A stretch of 64,000 nt of DNA, taken from assembly GCF_910592395.1 (NCBI RefSeq), contig NC_088308.1, positions 14,835,501 through 14,899,500 of the forward strand, read 5' to 3'. The position numbers were made by a program, and so were the translations under genes. The notes beneath the pieces were generated by a model, which worked only from the letters and a program-made list of their open reading frames with translations, did not search any database and was not told where the DNA came from. Source of the DNA: Lineus longissimus (taxonomy: Eukaryota > Nemertea > Pilidiophora > Heteronemertea > Lineidae). This document shows positions 57,592 to 64,000 of this stretch, piece after piece; position 1 is the first letter of the stretch; every line of letters starts with the position of its first letter.

Positions 57592-57882
57592 ATGGACCTG
57601 ACTAGGAATGATGATGGTGACTTCCCTCCTCAGAAAAAAGCTCGGTTGGATTCGAAAGTTGGTGCAGGCGGTCATTAGCGATATTTCGGTCGTAAACGCA
57701 AGAAGTCCAAGAAATCCACTGACAAATCAGGAAAACGTATATTCAATGTCGGCGACACGTGTTTGTTCAGATTGGACTCAAACGTTTATCTTGGAACCGT
57801 TCTTAGTCAAGTTGATGAACATCATTTCCAAATTGAGGACTATACAGGAACAGTGCGCACCTTCATTTGTCTGTCACTTTGA
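57592..57882 (+). pseudogene. Tudor-like small protein frame in TIR element copy 2
   Basis: Frame from ATG at 57592, MDLTRNDDGDFPPQKKAR then LDSKVGAGGH and a TAG at 57676-57678, then YFGRKRKKSKK and NVGDTCLFRLDSNVYLG..HHFQIEDYTG to a TGA. The C-terminal half has the size and pattern of a Tudor/chromo-like barrel, preceded by a basic stretch that could be a nuclear signal (inference). The TAG is shared with copy 1. An acceptor-like CCAG precedes the ATG. A preceding exon candidate, 57092-57174, reads PPRCVTRNATDIIDRRDYYS with good GT..AG borders. Confidence 0.55.
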
Positions 57883-58074
57883 TTAAAAGAAAGTTAAAGT
57901 TGAAACTTCTATAGCAAGGAATATGAAGATGTGAACTTTGTATTATTATTTTTTGAATGTATGAGTCTATTGAATGTAAATTAAATGCATATTGTGAATA
58001 ATTAATAATAATAATATTGTGTACATTGAAATCATGACTTTTAATTTTGTGTACTGGTACTGCCTTGATATGTT

Positions 58075-58580
58075 GTCCTCTGTGACTGTTGTCTCATCTC
58101 TCGGAATAACAAGACCCCAAGCTGGATGAGACACCTACATCCCCTGCATATAAAAGATAGGTTGTGACATAATGTCCTCTGTGACTGTTGTCTCATCTCT
58201 CTTAATAACAAGGCCTCAAGCGGGATGAGACAACTACATCCCTTGCCTATGATAATAAAGGTTGTAACATATAATGTCCTCTGTGACTGTTGTCTCATCT
58301 CTCGGAATAACAAGGCCTCAAGCTGGATGAGACAACTACATCCCTAGCCTATGATAATAAAGGTTGTGACATGTCCTTGGTGACTGTTGTCTCAACTTCA
58401 CTCCCGGAATTACAAGACCCCAAGCTGGATGAGACACCCGTTGTCCTGCCTATGATATCATAGGTTGTGACCTGTCGATTTTTGCAACTAACTGTCTCAT
58501 CTTGGTAGGCCTACAATAGGACACATTTGTCCTGCCTATATATACTATAGGTTAAGACCTGTTCTTTGCGACTATTTGTC
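58075..58580. repeat. ~100 bp minisatellite inside the TIR element, copy 2
   Basis: Counterpart of the array at 18526-19040, in reverse orientation. It has one additional partial unit next to the GATATGTTGTC boundary. Confidence 0.85.
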
Positions 58581-59265
58581 TCATTTGTGTACAACAGGGC
58601 ACCAATCTTTCATACCACAACAAAAGTAATGGGCATGGCATTTTCAAATGACGACCATTCTTCACAACGAATAACGAAGTAGGCCCTTTTAAAATGCCTT
58701 TTATTTGTCTTTGCCTGAGTGCAAACCTAATCTAATCACAGCCATACAAAGCTATGTTATATGCAGAATATTAAAATGCTTTTTACAGAAGAATTGGTAT
58801 CTGGGCTGAAACATAATAGAGGTGCAAACAATCATCAATATTTTTACAGAAAAACTCCATCAAAGTCATCTTTTATACACTACACAGTGCAGGCCCAAGC
58901 CTATCCAAGATGGCAGCCGGAATATAATACACAAAGCTTGGTTCAGGTCAAGTTGGTTCTAATAAACGCATGCAATCTTAATTACTACTAACACAATTAA
59001 GGGGCATACATGGGTGGATTCAGGCCTTTATGTAATCCTTAAGCGGTTGGGGTGAGGAACTGGGTTGTTTATTGGGGTAGCAATTAACACCTTCATGCCA
59101 GCACCTCCCTAAAAAGCGGCGTCTGGTGCTGTCTGATTAAACTGGTGTTTCTATTCTAGCTGAAACAGCTGTGGCACTAGCCTTCTTCCAAAAATTATCA
59201 AGTAATGTATGCGGAAGCCACTCTGTATTGCAACTATGTATTGTATTATTGAATAATTACATACT

Positions 59266-60858
59266 TCAATTCCCGAAATTTTGTCTGATTACTCTGTTCC
59301 TCACAGCTTGAAAATCCGCATCATCTGGATAGAGTGGGGGGGTTTCTGTCCAAGTCTGCATCGTTCACCAAGTTAGGTGGTGCACCCCGTGGCACTGGTA
59401 AACCATGCTCCTCAAATATGTTATGGAGGACAGCAGTTGCCATGATAACCTTGCAACTTCTCTCCGGCCGGAGTGTAAGGCTGCCACCTAAAAGAAATGC
59501 AAATGAGTTTTATATACTCAATGTAGGTCCACTCTATCTTAAACCTGACAATTAAGTCAAAGATGGCCAAACTTTAATGGATAATGATGGCACTATATAG
59601 ACCTACAACAGCGGTTGTAAGGCACTACTTACCATCTCTATGTAGGCACAACCATTCCCGAAATTTTGTCTGATTACTCTGTTCCTCACAGCTTGAAAAT
59701 CCGCATCATCTGGATAGAGTGGGGGGGTTTCTGTCCAAGTCTGCATCGTTCACCAAGTTAGGTGGTGCACCCCGTGGCACTGGTAAACCATGCTCCTCAA
59801 ATATGTTATGGAGGACAGCAGTTGCCATGATAACCTTGCAACTTCTCTCCGGCCGGAGTGTAAGGCTGCCACCTAAAAGAAATGCAAATGAGTTTTATAT
59901 ACTCAATGTAGGTCCACTCTATCTTAAACCTGACAATTAAGTCAAAGATAGCCAAACTTTAATGGATAATGATGGCACTATATAGACCTACAACAGCGGT
60001 TTTAAGGCACTACTTACCATCTCTATGTAGGCACAACCACCGCATTTTCCACCTCGAAAATGTTCCCTCAATTCTTTGTCTCATACGTCTGTGATGAGAA
60101 TTATACCTCCTCTCTGCCTCGTTTTCTGGATTTCGAATGGGTGTCAAAAGCCACGGCGCCAAGGGATACGCACTGTCTCCAAGTAGGTAGCCATCGTTTC
60201 CTCCACCATTCTGCAACAACCCGTTGAGATGGCATTGGCGCCAAATGAACGCGTCATGAGTAGCCCCTGGCCAATTTGCAACTATGTTGAGGAATTTTTT
60301 ATCCTCCGAGCAGACACCTTGCACGTTTATTGATGGGTATTGATGCCTGCATACATAAGCCTCTTCATTTTGTGAAGGGCGCTTGATCGGCACGAGACTA
60401 CCATCTACCCATCCCAAGACATTTGGGATCCTGCGGTCATCACTGTAAAAGCCCTCTTTCACTCTATTTTGTCCAGCTTGGTCCATCGGAAATCTAATTA
60501 TCCTGGCAGACACCTCTTGTAGAGCAGACGAAACTCTGAAGATTATTCGGGATATGAATGGCTGACTTATATCACCGAGGTCTCCGGTAACAAGCTGAAA
60601 ACTTCCAGTTGCATAATACCTGATTGCACATAGGATTTGACACACAGCTGGTATTGCATGCGACCTATTGGTTGGGTGTTCGACTTCGTCACGAATCAGA
60701 TCTATCACTTCCATCAAAACATGCCTTGGCATCCTGTACCGTGATGTGAGGTCTCTGTCATCATAAATATTGAATGGCTGAAGTCTGTCCTGAAACACTC
60801 GCTGACGCCTTCACGCACGCCTGTTTATTTCTTCCTCGACTATCAATGCGACTGCCAT
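59266..60858 (-). pseudogene. Harbinger transposase (HARBI1-like) with duplicated last exon
   Basis: ATG at 60858 opens MAVALIVEEEINRRA, then a TGA in place of an expected Arg codon, then FQDRLQPFNIYDDRDL. The DDE residues are intact: LGWVDGSLVPIKRP, LLGDSAYPLAPW and RIEGTFSRWKMRW. Exon 1 ends at 60018 (GATG|GTAAGT). The last exon starts GSLTLRPERSCKVIMATAVL and continues LHNIFEEHGLPVPRGAP. One extra C in a C7 run then shifts the frame away from YPDDADFQAVRNRVIRQN. That exon with intron flanks is duplicated in tandem as 385 bp (59271-59655 and 59656-60040), and both copies carry the C7 error. About 353 residues if repaired, the usual size. Converges with the MYB-like gene. Confidence 0.9.
59271..60040. 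repeat. 385 bp tandem duplication of a transposase exon
   Basis: 59271-59655 and 59656-60040 are near-identical direct copies containing the last transposase exon and adjoining intron. Visible differences are few (GATGGCC versus GATAGCC; GGTTGTAAGG versus GGTTTTAAGG). Confidence 0.93.
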
Positions 60859-61043
60859 TACAAATCGGTATATCTGTAGTAATGCTTGCGGACAGCGCAG
60901 GACCTCACGCAGATTTGCGGTCCTGACATACAGATCCGCAAAGTTACGGTCGCTCTGTGAATACAGCGGAAATATTTGCGGTGCCGTAAGTATATCTTAC
61001 GGTACCGTAAGTCCTTACGGAAGCTTCGTGAATAAGGACCCTG

Positions 61044-61368
61044 GCCATTAATCAAATCTCTGTTTCTGTTGATGGTTGCAGCACTGAACCCAACACAACA
61101 ATTCGCAACCTGGGAGTTATCTTTGACCAGCACCTCACCATGGAGAGGCAGGTGAACTCTGTTGCTCGTTCCTGCTTCTTCCACCTCCGGAACATTGGTA
61201 GATTGAGGAGTTATTTGCCAGCCGGTGCAACCAAGTCACTTGTCAATGGTCTGTTAAAATCTAGACTCGACTATTGCAATGCTCTTCTTGATGGTGTCTC
61301 AGGTCAACTGGTGCAATCCCTACAGAAAGTTCAAAACGCCTCGGCATGTTTGATCACTTGTACTAATG
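61044..61368 (+). pseudogene. L2-type LINE, RT C-terminal segment
   Basis: Resumes the LINE interrupted at 54109. It reads ISVSVDGCSTEPNTTIRNLG, VIFDQHLTMERQVNSVARS, LLKSRLDYCNALLDGVSG and LQKVQNASACLITCT. This is the thumb/C-terminal region of L2-type RT. It is interrupted again by the type-C element C3, after which LINE coding resumes at 63007. Confidence 0.9.
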
Positions 61369-63006
61369 AAACGGCCAAGGGCCATTGTGCACACCGTATA
61401 GATATTTGGTGGCTAGGAATTCATCCTGGTTAAGAAACATGCTACATGTATAGTATATAGGTCAAACCAAAGTCGGTACGACATGTGCTGTATCGTTGCT
61501 TGGAGTACCAACCATAAAAATACCATCAAAAACAAGTCACTAATAAACGAGATATTGCACTTTTTACCTATTTTAGTTTTGGCCTCCTGGTGGCCAAGTT
61601 GAGTAACAGATCAGATCGAAATTCGGTGTCCGAGGTTACATGATGAAGGGAGTCATTGACGTAGCGAGTTATGTGTACCAACTTTCAAGTTCATAGCTTT
61701 AGTGATTAAGAAATGTGCAATAGTTACACTCAAACGACCAATTTACGCCATTTGACCTCTGTGACCTTGAAAAGCAGGTCAAATCAAAAACTTATATGAT
61801 ATGTGATACATCCTTGCTAGGAGAACCTACCATAAAAATGTTATTGAAAACTAATCACTAATAAGCGAGATATCACACTTTCTAGGTTTTCACTTTTGGC
61901 CCCCTGGTGGCCAAGTTGAGAATCAGACCGGACTGAAATTCAGGGTCAGAGGTAAGCTGACCTAGGGGGTCCTTTGTACAAAGTCTCAAGTTCATAGCCT
62001 CAGGGGTTAACAAACGTGCCACAGTTATGCTCAAATGGCCAATTTACGCCATTTGACCTCTGTGACCTTGACAAGTGCGTCAAATCAAAAACCTGTACCA
62101 TATGTGATGTATCCTTGCTAAGAGTATCTACCATAACATTTTTACCAAAAACTAATCAGTAATAAGCGAGATATGGCACTAATCAAATTTTTGGTTATGG
62201 CCCCCTGGTGGCCAAGTTAAGTATCAGACCCGACCCGATCAGTGCCACAGGTCATCTTACCTAGGGGGTCATGTGTACCAAGTTTACAGTTCATAGCTTT
62301 AGTGGTTAAGAAACGTGCCATAGTTACACACAAACGGCCAATTCACACCATTTGACCTCTGTGACCATGAAAATTAGGTCAAATCAAAAACCCACAGGAT
62401 ATGTTATGTATCCTTCCTCTGAGTACCTACCATAAAGATAAAATTGAAAACATGTCACTATTAAGCGAGATATTGCACTTTTTACTTTTTTTAGTTTTGG
62501 CCCCCTTATGGCCAAGTCGAGAATCAGATCAGACCGAAATTCGGTGTCAGAGGTTATATGATGTAGGGAGCCATGTGTACCAATTTCAAGTTCATAGCTT
62601 TATTGGTAAAGAAACGTGCCACAGTTACTCTCAAATGGCCAATTTACGGCATTTGACCTCTGTGACCTTGACAAGTAGGTCAAATCAAAAACCTGTATCA
62701 TATGTGATGTATCCTTGCTAAGAGTATCTACCACAAAATTTTTACCAAAAACTAATCAGTAATAAGTGAGATATCACACTATTTATGTTTTCAGTTTTGG
62801 CCCCCTAGTGGCCAAGTCAAGAATCAGACCGGACCGAAATTCAGTGTCAAAGGTCAGCTGACCTAGGGGGTCATGCAAACAAAGTTTTGAGTCCATAGCC
62901 CTAGCGGTTAAGAAACGTGCTACTGTTTTAGAAATAGGATATGACGGACGACGACGACGACGGACACTGCGGTGTTGTATAGACTCCCCTACGGTGAGCC
63001 AAAAAG
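61369..63006 (+). mobile_element. Helentron-like element C3
   Basis: 5' end ACGGCCAAGGGCCATTGTG with arm GCACACCGTA at 61389-61398 (one mismatch to C1/C2). 3' arm TACGGTGAGC at 62990-62999 followed by CAAAAA. The (GAC)n tract is at 62943-62963. The body has about five ~300 bp monomers. It lies within the coding region of the L2 LINE, which fixes both borders to within a few bases. Confidence 0.82.
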
Positions 63007-63507
63007 TCTGACCACATAACACCTGTACTGATCGACCTACATTGGTTGCCCGTGAAGTTTAGGATCCGGTATAAAGTTCTCATCCATACCTTTCGAGCCC
63101 TTCATTCCACAGCCCCTCCTTAAATCTCGGAGTTGGTTTCCTTCCGCAGGCCTGGCAGAGCACTCTGCTCTGCGGGGGAGTATAAACTCAAGGTCCCCCG
63201 CCATAGGATGGTCTGTGGAAGGAGATCTTTTGGGGCTTCGGCCCCAAGGCTGTGGAAGGAACTTCCTCTGTCCATCCAATCGACAGCTGACCTGGGCATC
63301 TTCAACAAGGCATTGAAAACCTATCTTTTTAAATTAGCCTATTTTTAAATCCGTTTTTAATCATGTGGTCCTAAACTGTTTTATTTACTGTTATATTATT
63401 GCTGTATTTTAGTACTTTGAGCACATTGTTTCTTAGATTGTAAGGTGCCTTTGAGCAATTTGTTGATAAAGGCACCTAAAAATATGTTTTAATAATAATA
63501 ATAAATA
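63007..63507 (+). pseudogene. L2-type LINE, C-terminus and 3' tail
   Basis: Reads KSDHITPVLIDLHWLPVKF, LIHTFRALHSTAP, a stop, then YKLKVPRHRMVCGRRSFG and WKELPLSIQSTADLGIFNK to a TAA. The 3' UTR has AAGGTGCCTTTGAGCA..AAAGGCACCT and an (AAT)n tail ending near 63507. piggyBac coding sequence starts right after the tail, so this is the LINE's 3' border. Confidence 0.9.
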
Positions 63508-63509
63508 AC

Positions 63510-63713
63510 AGGTTGATTGGTGGATTCAAGGTCAAAAAGAAAGTACTCATTCCACCTACAGCAAACAGGAGAAATCCACAGAGACGGTGTAGAGTCTGCA
63601 CACGTAGGAACATTCAGAAGGACACTCGCTACTTCTGTGTGAAGTGCAAAATACCCTTGTGTGGTGAAAAAGACTGCTTCAATATCTATCACTCCCAAAT
63701 CAGGTACTACTAG
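63510..63713 (+). pseudogene. piggyBac transposase, C-terminal cysteine-rich domain
   Basis: Starts LIGGFKVKKKVLIPPT, then RRCRVCTRRNIQKDTRYFCV, KCKIPLCGEKDCF and NIYHSQIRYY to a TAG. The spaced C-x2-C..C-x2-C..C..C..H pattern is the cross-brace zinc domain at the end of piggyBac transposases, which binds the element's end repeats. It has no start of its own and belongs to the gene whose catalytic part ends at 51732, 12 kb upstream. Confidence 0.9.
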
Positions 63714-64000
63714 AGGAACATAATGAGACACTAAAACGAACCATAAGGTGTGTAGAGTGATTTTTTATTGGAAAACCTGTGCTACAAAAAAGTGGTAAAA
63801 ATGCTGGCAAGATGGGGGAATAACGTTAAAATAGGGCTAGCAGTGAAAGAGTTAAAGGGTAACTCATGTCTAATTTCACCATATAATGTTTTAGCTGTTT
63901 TTGACAAATGACTACGACACGTCACTTTCTCATAAATCGGTAAGGTTTTCGAATCGAAATGCACATTTTCTAGAAATCGATGGTTTTAATCCTGCCCGAA
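63714..64000. other. 3' flank of the piggyBac gene
   Basis: No gene recognised. The right TTAA end of the piggyBac element was not found before the window ends. Confidence 0.4.

Larger units (their letters stand above)
55771..59177 (+). mobile_element. 3.4 kb TIR element with 4 bp TSD, copy 2
   Basis: Terminal inverted repeats start CACAGCTGTTTCAGCTA at 55775 and end at 59173, with GCAC duplicated on both sides (55771-55774, 59174-59177). It is collinear with copy 1 (17948-20959) in inverted orientation. Copy 2 is longer because it has a pogo-like MITE at 57223-57400 and about 200 bp near 56713-56920 that copy 1 lacks. Carries the same exon candidates, Tudor-like frame and minisatellite. No transposase. 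Confidence 0.88.
54110..61043. mobile_element. Harbinger element with perfect TIRs and CTG TSD
   Basis: GGTCCTTATTCACGAAGCTT at 54113 continues perfectly for 23 bp in inverted orientation at the right end (61018-61040). CTG flanks both sides (54110-54112, 61041-61043), a 3 bp duplication as expected for PIF/Harbinger. Inside are a MYB/SANT-like gene on the plus strand and a transposase on the minus strand, converging. Between them a 3.4 kb TIR element has inserted. Without it the Harbinger would be about 3.5 kb. It interrupts the L2 LINE; the LINE frame resumes after 61043. Confidence 0.93.

Noticed and set aside
17944-59177. A giant inverted duplication or chromosomal palindrome linking 18-21 kb and 56-59 kb
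   Set aside because: Each copy has its own 4 bp TSD (AAGC and GCAC) and shared terminal inverted repeats, so two independent insertions explain it better.
1-64000. CRISPR arrays, prokaryotic operons, rRNA genes
   Set aside because: No direct-repeat/spacer pattern, no operon-like coding density and no rRNA signature; the window is eukaryotic.

Overview
This is eukaryotic, almost certainly metazoan, DNA. Open frames are short and broken by introns with GT..AG junctions, there are no operons or ribosome binding sites, and most of the window is transposable element (TE) sequence of animal type: Harbinger, piggyBac, Kolobok-like, Tc1/mariner-like MITEs, L2-type LINEs, a Ty3/Gypsy element, a tRNA-derived SINE and Helitron/Helentron-like elements. 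The abundance of the palindrome AGGCCT (as TAGGCCTA) and the TE mix suggest a marine invertebrate. Echinoderm is my weak first guess; I cannot fix the species.

Layout. 0-5 kb: a tRNA-derived SINE and a tandem array of four exact-length 469 bp units, with a fifth solo copy. 5-12 kb: a five-exon minus-strand gene for a small OB-fold (RPA-like) protein (11278 to 6712). A 131 bp palindromic MITE sits in its second coding exon and a TTAA-flanked Kolobok-like element with a THAP zinc finger sits in an intron. 12-15 kb: a G-rich minisatellite, repeat monomers and a fragment of a THAP-type gene. 15-28 kb: three same-strand Helentron-like elements of about 2.7-2.8 kb (A1, A2, A3). A1 is split by a 3.0 kb TIR element with a 4 bp target duplication. 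29-32 kb: a Harbinger transposase and its MYB/SANT-like partner, tail to tail. 32.7-35.6 kb: a type-B Helentron-like element, a terminal exon of unknown family, a two-exon gene with a P2RX7-C-like zinc domain, and a foldback. 35.8-43.2 kb: type-C Helentron-like elements, a Ty3/Gypsy element lacking RT and RNase H, and a 5'-truncated L2. 47-64 kb: a piggyBac transposase gene split by an L2 LINE. That LINE is split by a Harbinger element and a type-C element, and the Harbinger's MYB gene is split at its last codon by a second copy of the 4 bp-TSD element. That second copy carries a pogo-like MITE, and the first copy preserves its empty site.

The only candidate host gene is the OB-fold gene, and it is interrupted. 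The most interesting structural signal is in the Helentron-like families. Each subfamily has a short inverted repeat linking its 5' and 3' ends, and the two arms change together between subfamilies (GCTCAGCTGA/TCAGCTGAGC, GCTCACCTC/GAGGTGAGC, GCTCACCGTA/TACGGTGAGC). Their shared ~300 bp internal monomer carries a perfect DR3 nuclear-receptor-type motif. The second is a TIR element with verified 4 bp TSDs at two sites that carries a small Tudor-like gene.
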